64,000 nt of DNA from Ruania albidiflava DSM 18029. Lineage in GTDB: Bacteria; Actinomycetota; Actinomycetes; Actinomycetales; Beutenbergiaceae. The notes below the pieces were generated by a model that did not search any database, had not been told where the DNA came from, and was given only the letters and a program-made list of their open reading frames with translations. Of this stretch, positions 15,444-25,605 are shown in pieces (the stretch's first letter is position 1; every line of letters begins with the position of its first letter). Both the position numbers and the translations under genes were made by a program. Location: NCBI RefSeq assembly GCF_000421225.1, contig NZ_ATWL01000001.1:62001-126000 (forward strand), in the 5' to 3' direction.

Positions 15444-17197
15444 CGCAGGATCGTCACGCCGACCGGCGGCAGCGTGAGGCCGTCGTCACCAGTGGCGAGG
15501 GGGTCGGCCCAGCTGAGCAGCGGGGTCATGCTCGCGGCCCCCGCCAGGGGCACCCGCACCGGCTGGTCCCCGGGAGCGTGGCTGACCAGCACGTGCACGC
15601 TGCCGCGGGTGAGCACCAGCCAGCTCCCGTCGACGGCGCAGCTCACCGTGGTGCGCCCGCGGTCACCACTGCGCAGGTCGTCCTGGTCGGCGCGCAGCCT
15701 GATCAGCCGCTGGTAGAAGTCCCGGACCTTCGCGTGCCGGCCGCTGCTCGCCTCGGACCAGTCCAGCACGCTGGCGGCCATGGTCGCCGGGTCTTGCGGG
15801 TCGGGCACAGTGATGTCGGTGCGTCCGTAGACCTCCTGCCAACCGTGCTCGGCGAACTCCCGCTGCCGCCCGGCACGCACCGCCTCGGCCAGCTCCGGGT
15901 CGGCATGGTCGGTGAAGTACTGCCACGGCGTGCTCGCCGCCCATTCCTGGCCCATGAACAGCATCGGCGTGTACGGGGCGCACAGCAGCAACGCGGCAGC
16001 CACCGCCAGCTGGGCGTCGGAGAGCCGTGCCGCCGGCCGGTCGCCCAGGCCACGGTTGCCGACCTGGTCGTGGGTGCTGGTGGAGACGACGAAGTGCAGC
16101 CCGTCGGTCGCCGCCGGCACCGGGCGGCCCCAGTCGCGGCCGCGGAAGGTGGAGTAGGTGCCGTCGTGCACGAACACGTCCGTGAGCGCCTTGGCCAGGG
16201 TCTGGGCAGAGCCGAAGTCCACGTAGTAGCCGTGCCGCTCCCCGGTGAGGTAGGCGTGGATCGCGTGGTGCACGTCGTCGTCCCACTGCGCGGTCATGCC
16301 CATACCACCCGCAGCGGTGGGGGTGACCATCGCCGCGTCGTTCAGGTCGGACTCGGCGATCAGGCTCAGCGGTCGGCCCAGCTCGGCGGACAGGTCCTGC
16401 ACGGCGTCGGCCAGCTCGGCGAGCAGGTGGGTGGGCGAGTCGTCGATGAGCGCGTGCACCGCATCCAACCGCAGCGCGTCCAGGTGGAAGTCGGCCAACC
16501 AGCGCAACGCGTTGTCGATGATGAAAGCACGCACCTCGGCGCTGCCGGGGCCGTCCAGGTTCACCGCCTGACCCCACGGCGTCTGGTGCGCATCGGTGAA
16601 GTACGGGCCGAACTTCGCCAAGTAGTTCCCGGAGGGTCCGAGGTGGTTGTAGACCACGTCCAGGCTCACCGCCAGGCCCAGACCGTGCGCGCTGTCCACG
16701 AACGCCTGCAGCGCCTGCGGGCCGCCGTAGGCCTGGTGCACCGCATACAGGTCCACCCCGTCGTAGCCCCAGCCGCGGCTGCCCTCGAACGCGGCCACCG
16801 GCATCAGCTGCACCATGTCCACACCGAGCTCGGCCAGGTCCGGCAACCGGCTGGCAGCCGCCGCCAGGGTTCCCTCCGGTGTGAAGGTGCCCACGTGCAG
16901 CTCGTAGATGACCGCTCCGCGAGCATCCCTGCCGGCCCAGTCGTGGTCGGTGAAGGGGAACCGGGTGGTGTCGAAGTGCCGGGAGGCGGCGTGCACCCCG
17001 GCGGGCTGCCACGGGCTGCGCGGGTCCGGGAACGGGCCCTGCCCGTCCACCAGGAACGCGTAGTCCTGGCCGTGCGCCAACGGCCGGCCCAGGTCCCACC
17101 ACTGGCCGTCCCGGGCGAGATCCTCCCGGCCCCCGGACAGCTCCACCTGCACCCGCGCGGCTCCTGGTGCCCACACCCGCAGCGAACCGCCGGTCAT
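15398..17197 (-). CDS. treZ: Malto-oligosyltrehalose trehalohydrolase
   Basis: 599 residues, GH13. It releases trehalose from the end of maltooligosyl-trehalose made by TreY. There is an N-terminal beta domain (about 1-95), then the barrel with DVVYNHLGPSGNYL, the nucleophile region LRLDAVHAL, the acid in LIAESDLND and the third acid in STHDQVGNR. It is the last gene of the treX-treY-treZ operon, and its ATG overlaps the treY stop by four bases. Its stop lies inside the convergent fructosamine kinase gene. Confidence 0.95.
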   Translation of the reverse strand: MTGGSLRVWAPGAARVQVELSGGREDLARDGQWWDLGRPLAHGQDYAFLVDGQGPFPDPRSPWQPAGVHAASRHFDTTRFPFTDHDWAGRDARGAVIYELHVGTFTPEGTLAAAASRLPDLAELGVDMVQLMPVAAFEGSRGWGYDGVDLYAVHQAYGGPQALQAFVDSAHGLGLAVSLDVVYNHLGPSGNYLAKFGPYFTDAHQTPWGQAVNLDGPGSAEVRAFIIDNALRWLADFHLDALRLDAVHALIDDSPTHLLAELADAVQDLSAELGRPLSLIAESDLNDAAMVTPTAAGGMGMTAQWDDDVHHAIHAYLTGERHGYYVDFGSAQTLAKALTDVFVHDGTYSTFRGRDWGRPVPAATDGLHFVVSTSTHDQVGNRGLGDRPAARLSDAQLAVAAALLLCAPYTPMLFMGQEWAASTPWQYFTDHADPELAEAVRAGRQREFAEHGWQEVYGRTDITVPDPQDPATMAASVLDWSEASSGRHAKVRDFYQRLIRLRADQDDLRSGDRGRTTVSCAVDGSWLVLTRGSVHVLVSHAPGDQPVRVPLAGAASMTPLLSWADPLATGDDGLTLPPVGVTILRQPSSWSTAAPVAEA

Positions 17198-19671
17198 GGC
17201 GGGCTCACCCGCTCCAGCACGGCCACCGGGCCGCTGCGCAGCAGCTCGGCCAGCGGTACCTCACCGGCGGTGTGCTCGGCACCGGCGATCACATCTCGCC
17301 ACCGTCCCTCCGGCAGCACCAGGCTGTGCTCACCCCAGCCGCCCACGCTGCGCAGCTGCTGCAGCCGCCGGGTCACCACGGTGACCACCTGAGGCGCCTC
17401 GGCCACGGTGCGGGCGAACGCCACCGCGTGCCCGGTGGAGGTGCGCAGCACCCGGTAACCGGCCTCTGCCCCGACGAACGCCTCCGACCGGCGCCGCCGC
17501 AGCCGTAGCAGCGCCGCGGTCATCCGCAGCTTCTCGCTGGCCAGGTCCCAGGGGCCGGCACCGGCGTCCAGGCGTTCCAGCGCGGCAGCGATCGGCCCGT
17601 GGTCCACCGGTCGGCGGTTGTCCGGGTCGACCAGGGCCACCGTGGTGACCTCGGTGCCCTGGTAGGTGTCGGCCACCCCGGGCACAGTCAGCTGCAGCGC
17701 CCGGGCACCCAGGGTCGCTGCCCGCACGGTCTCGGCGGTGCGCTCCACCCAACCGGTCATCACCTCGGCCACCTCCGGTGAGCCGAGCACGTGCCGAGCG
17801 TAGGAGACCAGGGCGGCTTCGCCGTCGTCATCTGGAGCGACCCAGCTGGTCCACTCCTTGGCCTCCCGGGCGGCCTTGACCAGGTAGTCGGCCAGCCGGT
17901 CGGCGGCCAGCGGTCCTTCGGCGGTCCAGGTGCCAGCCAGGGTCTGCCAGAGCAGGTTCTCACTGCGCCCGGGCAGGTCCGGTGGTCGGGCCTCGGCAGT
18001 GCACCCCCGCAGCCGGGCCACCAGCTCGACCCACTCGTGCGCGTGCTCGGAGAGCACCCCGATGCGGGCACGCACGTCCTCACCGCGTTTCGCGTCGTGG
18101 GTGCTCAGCGCCGTCAGTGTGTGCGGGTACAGCTGCTGGGCCCGGGCGCACCAGGCGTGCAGCTCGTCCGGCTCGATCGCGAACGTCTCCGGTGAGCCGC
18201 CGACCTCGCACAGGCTGGTCAGGTGGGTCCACCGGTAGAACGCGGTGTCCTCCACCCCCTTGGCCATCACCGCCCCGCAGACCTGCTGGAACCGGACGAT
18301 GGCCTCCGCCCGGCGCTGTTCGCCGCGGCGGCCGGCGCTGCCGGCCTCCTGGCCGAGCACCAGGGCGGTGACCACCGCCAGGGTGTCGTGCCGTTCCTCT
18401 TCCAGCACGGTAGCGGCCTGGGCGGCCCAGTCCTGCACCAGGTGGGCAGTACCCGCATCGAGGGGTCCACCAGGGCGCACGTAGGCGCGGTACCGGTCGC
18501 AGGCCACCACCAGCTCGCGCACGCAGTCGGTGATGGCACCCAGGGTGTGGTCCCGCAGCCGGATGTCGTCGGCGCAGATCTCCGCGACCAGCGCGGCCAG
18601 CCGGTGCACCTCGGCGTGCAGCGACCCGGTGGCGATCTCCCGCTTGGCCTCGGTGACCAGCGCCGGCAGCGTGCCCAGTGCATCCGGGGTGAGGGTGGCC
18701 ATCAGACCGCCCAACGGCAGTGCCCCGGCCTGCTCGGTGAGCACCTGGCCGATCCGCCAGGCGGCGTCGTAACCGGTGGTGCCGGCCACCGGCCAGCCGG
18801 CGGGCAGGTCCTCGTGCGGCTCGAGGATCTTCTCCGCGACCGTCCACAGCCCGCCGGAGGCCTCGTGCAGGCGGCGGAAGTACTCACCCGGGTCGGCCAG
18901 ACCGTCCGGGTGGTCGATGCGCAGCCCGTCAATCAGTCCCTCGTCCACCAGCTCCAGGATGAGGGCGTGCGTGGCCTGGAAGACCTCCTCGCGCTCTACT
19001 CGCAGCCCGACCAGGGAACCGACGTCGAAGAACCGCCGGTAGTTCAGCTCCTCGCTGGCCACCCGCCAGTAGGCCAGCCGGTAGTGCTGGCGTTCCAGCA
19101 GCTCCTCCAGCGGCAGGTCCGCTGTGCCGTCCCGGATCGGGAACCGGTGCTCGTAGTAGCACAGCACGGGCTGGTCGGGGGTCAGGAACGCCTCCGGCTC
19201 CTCCACCCGCTCCACCCGCAGGGCGCCGGAGGCCAGGGCGGTGCCGATCCGTTCCCCGAGCACCGGCATGAGCACCTGGTCGGACTCCGAGAGGTCCACG
19301 TCGAACCAGTCGGCGTAGTCCGACTCCCGGCCCCGGGCGAGCACGTCCCAGAGCAGGCGGTTGTGGCTGGCCGGGGTGGGCACGGCCATGTGGTTGGGGA
19401 CCACGTCCACGATCACCCCGAGACCGCGTTCGTGCGCCCGGGTGGCGAGCGCTTCGAACCCGGACCGGCCGCCGAGCACCGGGGAGATGGTGGTGTGGTC
19501 GACCACGTCGTAGCCGTGCGTGGAGCCTGGTGCGGCGGTGAGGATGGGGGAGAGGTACAGATCGGTGATGCCGAGGTTGACCAGGTGGTCCAGCAGGTTC
19601 GCGGCACCAGAGAACGTCAGGTCGGGGCCCAGCTGGAGCCGGTAGGTCGAGACCGGGACGCGAGCGCTCAC
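17194..19671 (-). CDS. treY: Maltooligosyl trehalose synthase
   Basis: 825 residues, GH13. It turns the reducing-end alpha-1,4 link of maltodextrins into the alpha,alpha-1,1 link. It starts VSARVPVSTYRLQLGPDLTF, the usual TreY N-terminus, then has VVPNHMAVPT, LRIDHPDGLADP with the nucleophile, AEKIL with the acid, and MAKGVEDTAFYRW and TLSTHDAKRGEDVRAR-like stretches (ALSTHDAKRGEDVRAR) near the middle. The GTG at 19671 is chosen because it makes a GTGA overlap with the treX stop and gives the family N-terminus. Confidence 0.95.
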   Translation of the reverse strand: MSARVPVSTYRLQLGPDLTFSGAANLLDHLVNLGITDLYLSPILTAAPGSTHGYDVVDHTTISPVLGGRSGFEALATRAHERGLGVIVDVVPNHMAVPTPASHNRLLWDVLARGRESDYADWFDVDLSESDQVLMPVLGERIGTALASGALRVERVEEPEAFLTPDQPVLCYYEHRFPIRDGTADLPLEELLERQHYRLAYWRVASEELNYRRFFDVGSLVGLRVEREEVFQATHALILELVDEGLIDGLRIDHPDGLADPGEYFRRLHEASGGLWTVAEKILEPHEDLPAGWPVAGTTGYDAAWRIGQVLTEQAGALPLGGLMATLTPDALGTLPALVTEAKREIATGSLHAEVHRLAALVAEICADDIRLRDHTLGAITDCVRELVVACDRYRAYVRPGGPLDAGTAHLVQDWAAQAATVLEEERHDTLAVVTALVLGQEAGSAGRRGEQRRAEAIVRFQQVCGAVMAKGVEDTAFYRWTHLTSLCEVGGSPETFAIEPDELHAWCARAQQLYPHTLTALSTHDAKRGEDVRARIGVLSEHAHEWVELVARLRGCTAEARPPDLPGRSENLLWQTLAGTWTAEGPLAADRLADYLVKAAREAKEWTSWVAPDDDGEAALVSYARHVLGSPEVAEVMTGWVERTAETVRAATLGARALQLTVPGVADTYQGTEVTTVALVDPDNRRPVDHGPIAAALERLDAGAGPWDLASEKLRMTAALLRLRRRRSEAFVGAEAGYRVLRTSTGHAVAFARTVAEAPQVVTVVTRRLQQLRSVGGWGEHSLVLPEGRWRDVIAGAEHTAGEVPLAELLRSGPVAVLERVSPP

Positions 19672-21797
19672 GTAGTTGGTTCCTCCTCTGCCTGCCGGGC
19701 GAGGATGACGATGCACCGCCCGGTCACGGTCACCGTGGCTGCTGCGGCGATCTCGTCCGGCAGGTCCAGCTCGGTGTCGGTGCTCAGCACCGGGGTCCAG
19801 GCGGCACCGTAGTCCGCGGGCAGGGTGAACTCCAGGTCCTGCGCGCTGGCGCTGATGAGCACCAGCAACGAGTCGTCCACGATCCGACCACCGGTCATGT
19901 CCGGCTCCTCGATCGCCTCCCCGTTCAGGAACACGGTCAGCGAGCGGGCGTAGGAGGTGGTCCACGCCTCGGTGTCCATCGGCACCCCGCTGGGTTCGAA
20001 CCAGGCGATGTCCGGCAGCTCCGGCAAGCCGTTAGCGGCGGAGGTGGAGCCGTTGAAGAACCGGCGTCGGCGGAGCACCGGGTGGTCGGCGCGGAAGGCG
20101 ATCAGCTGGCGGGTGAAGGCCAGCAGCGGTTCGTCGATGTCCTCCCAGTCGATCCAGGACAGCTCGTTGTCCTGGGCGTAGACGTTGTTGTTGCCCTGCT
20201 GGGTGCGGCCCACCTCGTCCCCGTGGGAGAGCATCGGCACACCCTGGGAGATCATCAGCGTGGTGAGGAAGTTGCGCTGCTGGCGCCTGCGCAGCCTCAG
20301 CACGTCCTCGTCGTCGGTCGGGCCCTCCACCCCGCAGTTCCAGGACCGGTTGTGGCTCTCCCCGTCCTGGCCGTCCTCACCGTTGGCCTCGTTGTGCTTC
20401 TCGTTGTAGGAGACCAGGTCAGCGAGCGTGAACCCGTCGTGGGCGGTGACGAAGTTGATCGAGGCGACCGGGGTGCGTCCGGTGCGCTCGTACAGGTCGG
20501 AGGAACCGGTCAGCCGGCTGGCGAACTCTCCCAGGGTGGACGGCTCACCCCGCCAGAAGTCCCGGACGGTGTCCCGGTACTTGCCGTTCCACTCGGTCCA
20601 CAGCGGCGGGAACCCACCCACCTGGTAGCCGCCGCTGCCCAGGTCCCACGGTTCGGCGATCAGCTTGGTCTGGGAGATCACCGGATCCTGCTGGATGATG
20701 TCGAAGAACGAGGAGAGCTTGTCCACCTCGTGGAACTGCCGGGCCAGGGTGGCGGCCAGGTCGAACCGGAACCCGTCCACGTGCATCTCGGTGATCCAGT
20801 ACCGCAGCGAGTCCATGATCAGCTGCAGCACGTGCGGGGAGCGCATCAGCAGCGAGTTGCCGGTGCCGGTGGTGTCGAAGTAGTGCGCCTTGTCGTCGTC
20901 GACGAGCCGGTAGTAGGCGGCGTTGTCCAGACCGCGGAAGGACAGCGTCGGGCCCTGGTGGTTGCCCTCGGCGGTGTGGTTGTACACCACGTCGAGGATC
21001 ACCTCGATGTTCGCCGCGTGCAGTGCCTTGACCAGGCTCTTGAACTCCAGCACCTGCTCACCGCGGGAACCCGAGGCGGAGTACCCGTTGTGCGGGGCGA
21101 AGAAGCCGATGGTGTTGTAGCCCCAGTAGTTGCTCAACCCACGGTCGACCAGCGGCGGGTCCTGCACGAACTGGTGCACCGGCATCAGCTCCAGGGCGGT
21201 GACACCGAGGTCCTGCAGGTGCTCGATGATCGCCGGGTGCGCAAGCGCCGCGTAGGTGCCCCGGATGTCCTCCGGGACGGCCGGGTGGCGCATGGTCAGC
21301 CCACGCACGTGCGCCTCGTAGATCACGCTCTCGTGGTACTCGTGGTCCGGTGGCCGGTCGTGCTCCCAGTCGAAGAACGGGTTGGTGACCACCGAGGTCA
21401 TCGTGTGCGTGGCGGAGTCGGCCTCGTTCAGCTGACCAGACTCGTCGCCGAAGTAGTAGGAGAACAGCGCCTCGTCGCCGTCGATCTGACCGTCGATCGC
21501 CTTGGCGTACGGGTCGAGGAGCAGCTTGGCGGGGTTGCACCGGTGCCCGGCGGCCGGATCGTGCGGTCCGTGCACCCGGTAGCCGTACCGCTGTCCGGGG
21601 TTGACGCCGGGCAGGTAGGCGTGCCAGACGTCCGCATCCATCTCGGTGAGCTCGATCCGCTCCTCGGAGCCGTCGTCGTCGAGGAGGCACAGCTCCACCT
21701 GCTCCGCCACCGAGGAGTAGATGGCGAAGTTGGTGCCGCTGCCGTTGAACGTCGCCCCGAGCGGGTAGGGCTGGCCGGGCCAGATGCGCATCCTCAC
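19668..21797 (-). CDS. treX: Glycogen debranching enzyme (TreX/GlgX)
   Basis: About 708 residues, GH13 with an N-terminal CBM48 (PYPLGATFNGSGTNFAIYSS). It hydrolyses alpha-1,6 branches of glycogen and frees linear chains for TreY. Catalytic regions: DVVYNHTAEGN, FRFDLAATLAR (nucleophile), LIAEPWDLGSGGYQ (acid), NFVTAHDGFTLADLV. It is the first gene of the operon. The start may be GTG at 21797 or ATG at 21791; GAGG lies directly before the ATG, too close for a ribosome site. A GATAAT hexamer at 21806-21811 ends eight bases before the GTG, so a nearly leaderless message from GTG is possible. Confidence 0.93.
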   Translation of the reverse strand: MRMRIWPGQPYPLGATFNGSGTNFAIYSSVAEQVELCLLDDDGSEERIELTEMDADVWHAYLPGVNPGQRYGYRVHGPHDPAAGHRCNPAKLLLDPYAKAIDGQIDGDEALFSYYFGDESGQLNEADSATHTMTSVVTNPFFDWEHDRPPDHEYHESVIYEAHVRGLTMRHPAVPEDIRGTYAALAHPAIIEHLQDLGVTALELMPVHQFVQDPPLVDRGLSNYWGYNTIGFFAPHNGYSASGSRGEQVLEFKSLVKALHAANIEVILDVVYNHTAEGNHQGPTLSFRGLDNAAYYRLVDDDKAHYFDTTGTGNSLLMRSPHVLQLIMDSLRYWITEMHVDGFRFDLAATLARQFHEVDKLSSFFDIIQQDPVISQTKLIAEPWDLGSGGYQVGGFPPLWTEWNGKYRDTVRDFWRGEPSTLGEFASRLTGSSDLYERTGRTPVASINFVTAHDGFTLADLVSYNEKHNEANGEDGQDGESHNRSWNCGVEGPTDDEDVLRLRRRQQRNFLTTLMISQGVPMLSHGDEVGRTQQGNNNVYAQDNELSWIDWEDIDEPLLAFTRQLIAFRADHPVLRRRRFFNGSTSAANGLPELPDIAWFEPSGVPMDTEAWTTSYARSLTVFLNGEAIEEPDMTGGRIVDDSLLVLISASAQDLEFTLPADYGAAWTPVLSTDTELDLPDEIAAAATVTVTGRCIVILARQAEEEPTT

Positions 21798-21907
21798 AGC
21801 GTGCCATTATCCCTGCTCGTTCGCGTGTTCATGGCGATGCGAGCGGGAAACGTTTGCCGGCGACGGCGGGGCGTGCGGTGATCCTGTCTGTGCCGTGGCG
21901 TACCTGG

Positions 21908-23426
21908 TCAGCTGATCAGCACGGAGACCACGTGGTAGCCGGAGGCGCCGTTCGGCAGCGGGGGAGCGGTGTGCTCGGTCTGCACCCCGGTGGCGTCCCA
22001 GGCGCGGCAGCGCACCGCGTGCCGGCCGGGATGAGCGCCGTCCCAGGTGAAGGACCACTGCCGCCAGGTGTCCACCCCCGGTGTGGCGGCCAGGTCGGCA
22101 TCCTGCCAGGGGCCCTCGTCCACCTGCACCTGCACCCGGTCCACCCCGCGGTGCCGCCCAGGCGGTACCACCGATCGGTACGGAACCGGCGGGCAGCTCG
22201 GAACCGGATCGGGGTACGTCGATCCGGCACGCAGTCTTGATCGGGCCGCGAGGGTCCCAGCCTCGGTCGGTCCAGTAGGCGGTAGCGTCGGCGAACCTGG
22301 TCACCTCCAGCTCGGTGACCCACTTGGTGGCCGAGACGTAGCCGTACAGCCCGGGCACCACCATCCGCACCGGGAACCCATGCTCCACCGGCAGCGGCTC
22401 GCCGTTCATCGCGACTGCGAGCAGTGCATCCCGGTCGTCGGTGAGCACCGGGAGCGGAGTGGAGGCGGTGAAGCCGTCGACGCTGCGGGACAGGACCATG
22501 TCTGCGCTGGGGTCCACCCCGGCGCGGGCGAGCACGTCTCGGACCGGTAGCCCGATCCAGGTGGCGTTGCCGGCCAGGTCGCCACCCACAGTGTTGGACA
22601 CGCAGGTCACGGTGATGGTCGCCGCCACCAGTGCGGCGTCGAGCAGCTCGTCGAAGGTGAGCCTCACCTCCTGGTCCACCAGCCCGTGCACGCGCAGCTG
22701 CCAGTCCTGCGGGTCCACCTGCGGTACCACGAACGCGGTGTCCACCCGGTAGAAGTCCTCGTTCGGGGTCACGAACGGGGGCATCCCCGCCAGCTCTACC
22801 TGCGTCCCGGGCGGGATCGGCGGCGCATCGTCCACCGGTTCGGACACCTGCACCTGTTCGCGGACCGCATCGGTGACGCTGCGGGAGCGGGTGAGCAGGC
22901 TGCCCACAGCGGCTACCAGGGCGGAGACGGCGATGGTCGCGCCGACACCGGTGAGGAACCGGCGGCGGTCACCGGGGGCCGCCGCGCCGCCGGCCCGCTG
23001 GAGCAGCAGGTGCAGAGCGAGCAGTCCGGCCACCCCAGCCAGCGCGCTGGGGACGAGAGCGACGAGGTCGGCGTCCGGGCGGGTCAGCGCGCACACCGCG
23101 CAGACCGCGGTGAGCAGGCACACCGCCGCAGTGGCCCAGGGGAGGTGCCGGATGCCGAGCAGCCCGATGGCCACCGCGAGCACCGCGCACACCGTGACCA
23201 TCACCACAGCCAGGGCGACCTTGTCCGCGGTGCCGAAGGTCGCGATCGCCCAGTCCTTCAGCCCGGCCGGAGCCAGGTCCACCACCGTGGCGCCGAGGGC
23301 GGCGTGCGGTGCGGCCGGTGGGTCCAGCAGCGCGGCACTGGCCCAGCCGAGCAGGAAGAACACCGTGGCTGCGAGCAGACCGGCGAAGGTTGCCCGGCCA
23401 CAGTGGGCACGTCCGGGTGCGGCCAT
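21908..23426 (-). pseudogene. Sulfite-oxidase-like molybdopterin protein, frameshifted
   Basis: From the ATG at 23426 there is an N-terminal membrane part with about five helices (residues 10-160), an Arg-rich stretch, then a sulfite-oxidase-fold domain. It has ITVTCVSNTVGGDLAGNATW with the Mo-binding Cys and HGFPVRMVVPGLYGYVSATK. After GGTAWA near 22160 the frame becomes nonsense. The expected dimer domain (HRGVDRVQVQVDEGPWQDA, then FTWDGAHPGRHAVRCRAWD) continues in another frame to a stop at 21908. One extra base or two missing bases at TGGGCGGCACC explains it. So it is a recent pseudogene, a sequencing or assembly error, or a programmed shift. TACCGT ends six bases before the ATG (leaderless type). 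Confidence 0.85.
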
Positions 23427-23432
23427 GGCCCC

Positions 23433-23438
23433 ACGGTA
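23433..23438 (-). promoter_or_regulatory. Leaderless -10 (TACCGT) of the molybdopterin protein
   Basis: TACCGT on the minus strand, six bases, then ATG at 23426. It has the same geometry as the other leaderless-type starts of the window. Confidence 0.45.
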
Positions 23439-23457
23439 CGCCGCGCGGTGACGGCCG

Positions 23458-25605
23458 TCAGCCGAGGGCGGAGACCATCAGGTGCACCAGCGCATCCACC
23501 TGCACGGTCTCGCTGGAGACGATCTCCTCGTCGCTGCCGTCCAGTGCGCGGGCGGCCAGGGACTGCTTGGAGTCGATCAGCTCGGCGATCTTCGTGTCGA
23601 TGGTGTGCGCGGCCAAGATGCGCCAGGCGGTGACCGACTCCTCCTGCCCGATCCGGTGCACCCGGTCGATCGCCTGCTCCTGCTCGGCGGCGGTCCAGGA
23701 CAGCTCGCCGAGGACCACGTTGGAGGCGGCGTGCAGATTCAGCCCGACGCCGGCGGCCAGCAGGGAGCAGACCGCGACAGAGACCTCGGGGTCCTTCTGG
23801 AACGCGTCGATCGCGGCCTGTCGCGCCTTGCTGGACTGGTCCCCGCGGATGGAGACGGTCTGCAGCCCAGCCTCGGTGAGCACCTGCTCAGCGGTGTCCA
23901 TCACATCGATGTGCTTGGCGAAGAACACCACCTTGCCCACCGAGTGCACCAGCTGGGCGGCGTAGTCCGCCGCGAGCGACGCCTTCGCCTGACCGATCCG
24001 GCGGACCATGGTGAACACGTTGTCGCCGTCGGCGGTGGGGGAGGTGGAGTCCAGCTCGGTGCGGGCGATGCGGCGCATCAGCTCCAGGTCCGGTCCGTCG
24101 GTGGGATCGGCGTGCGACTCGCCAGCCTCGAGCATCCGGTGGTAACGCTGCAGCAACCGGCGCGCCAGGTCCTGCTCTGCAGCGCGGATGGACCGGCCGA
24201 TCTCGTTGTCCAGCTCCACCGGAAGGTCGGCGACCCGTTTGGCCGGGAGGTCCTTGGCCACGTCGGCCTTGGTGCGGCGCACGATCCCAAGGTCGATCAC
24301 CGCCGAGCGCGCCAGCGGGTAGAACTCCCGGTCGGCGGGGGTCAGCCCGGTGGCCTCGAGCTTCGCTGTCAGCTCCCGGCTGGGGCGTTCACCGTCGGTC
24401 CAGCCGAGGAACTGCCAGATAGCGTTGAAGTCCTCCACGTCGTTGATCAGCGGAGTACCGGTCAGGGCCATCAGCAGCGGGTCGCTACCCGGGATGCGTT
24501 CGCGCAGCTGCCGGGAGAGGTTGAGCACGTGCTGGGAACGCTGCGAGCTGAGGTTCTTGATGAAGTGTGCCTCGTCCACCACCATCGAGCGGAAGCCGAG
24601 GTTGCCCAACCAGGTCAGGTGCCGGTCCAGGACGGCGTAGTTGACGACGAACACGTCGGCGAAGGCATCCATGTCGTTGCCGTCCCCGTTGATCACGGTC
24701 ACGCTGCGCTGCGGTGTCCACCGCTGCACCTCGCGTTCCCAGTTGATCTTCACCACGTTCGGGACCACGGCCAGCATCGGGTAGGCCCCCGCAGCCGAGG
24801 CAGCCAGCACCGACTGTGCGGTCTTGCCCAGCCCCGGTTCGTCGGCGAGCAGGAAGGTTCGGTGCCCACGACGGACCGCCTCGAGCAGACGTGCCTGGTG
24901 CGGCATCAGCTCCAGTCCCGGTGGGGAGTACCAGTCCTTCCGGGGCGGCTGGGGCAGCTCCATGGACGCCGCACCACCCCCGGCGCCCTGCTCGAACGCG
25001 CGGTACAGCGGGCCCATCAGGTCCCAACCGGAGAGGTAGCCGGGCGGCTCCTCCACTCGCGGGGGGGACAGGTCCGGCTCGAGGAACGGGTTCGCCCGGG
25101 TGCGGGCCCGTACCTGCCGCGGCACCACCTGACGCGCAGCGAGCTCGTCCGGCACCAACGTCACCCGGCGCTGCACCGGAGCCTTGATCCGCAGCTCCTC
25201 CTCGGAGAGCTCGGCACCGGACTCCAGCAGCCAGTCGTTACGCATCCGCTGGGCCGCCGGACCTGGTTCGGTGTCCGGGTCCAGCAGGGACAGCAGCGAG
25301 GTGTCCTGGGCGGCGGTGCGTGCCAGGATCTGGGCGACGCCGTCCAGCCGCTTGAGGATCTCGGTGCGCGCCGAGCCGGAGATCTCCTCGTCCGACTTGA
25401 TCCGGGCTCGCTCCTCGCGCACGAGCAGGGCGATCACCTGGAACTTCACCCGGTTGGTCGGGCCCACCTTGCCCTTGACCGACTTGGCCTCCACCTCGCG
25501 CACGCGCCGGGCGAGGATGGGCAAGATCGGGGCAGGGTCGTTGCGGCGCGGGAGAGTGCGGGTCCCGTTCCGACCCGAGGTACGGCGGCGGCCGTTCGAC
25601 GGCAT
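23458..25605 (-). CDS. SNF2-family DEAD/DEAH helicase-like ATPase
   Basis: 715 residues. The first 240 are charged and of no recognised domain. The SNF2 motor follows: motif I LLADEPGLGKTAQS (about residue 250), motif II MVVDEAHFIKN (about 343), motif III LMALTGTPLIND, and in the second lobe motif VI AIDRVHRIGQEES (about 648). SNF2 motors move along DNA and remodel protein-DNA complexes. No HNH, SWIM or methyltransferase domain is fused, and no restriction or defence partner is next to it. The ATG at 25605 has AGGAGG just upstream. An in-frame ATG near 25695 would add 30 residues but lacks a site. A TAGACT about 135 bases upstream may be the -10. Confidence 0.88.
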   Translation of the reverse strand: MPSNGRRRTSGRNGTRTLPRRNDPAPILPILARRVREVEAKSVKGKVGPTNRVKFQVIALLVREERARIKSDEEISGSARTEILKRLDGVAQILARTAAQDTSLLSLLDPDTEPGPAAQRMRNDWLLESGAELSEEELRIKAPVQRRVTLVPDELAARQVVPRQVRARTRANPFLEPDLSPPRVEEPPGYLSGWDLMGPLYRAFEQGAGGGAASMELPQPPRKDWYSPPGLELMPHQARLLEAVRRGHRTFLLADEPGLGKTAQSVLAASAAGAYPMLAVVPNVVKINWEREVQRWTPQRSVTVINGDGNDMDAFADVFVVNYAVLDRHLTWLGNLGFRSMVVDEAHFIKNLSSQRSQHVLNLSRQLRERIPGSDPLLMALTGTPLINDVEDFNAIWQFLGWTDGERPSRELTAKLEATGLTPADREFYPLARSAVIDLGIVRRTKADVAKDLPAKRVADLPVELDNEIGRSIRAAEQDLARRLLQRYHRMLEAGESHADPTDGPDLELMRRIARTELDSTSPTADGDNVFTMVRRIGQAKASLAADYAAQLVHSVGKVVFFAKHIDVMDTAEQVLTEAGLQTVSIRGDQSSKARQAAIDAFQKDPEVSVAVCSLLAAGVGLNLHAASNVVLGELSWTAAEQEQAIDRVHRIGQEESVTAWRILAAHTIDTKIAELIDSKQSLAARALDGSDEEIVSSETVQVDALVHLMVSALG

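Noticed and set aside
21807-22160. C-terminal extension of the molybdopterin protein in its first frame down to 21807
   Set aside because: The residues after GGTAWA are Arg/Gly/Pro-rich nonsense, while the family dimer domain continues in another frame, so this is read-through after a frameshift.
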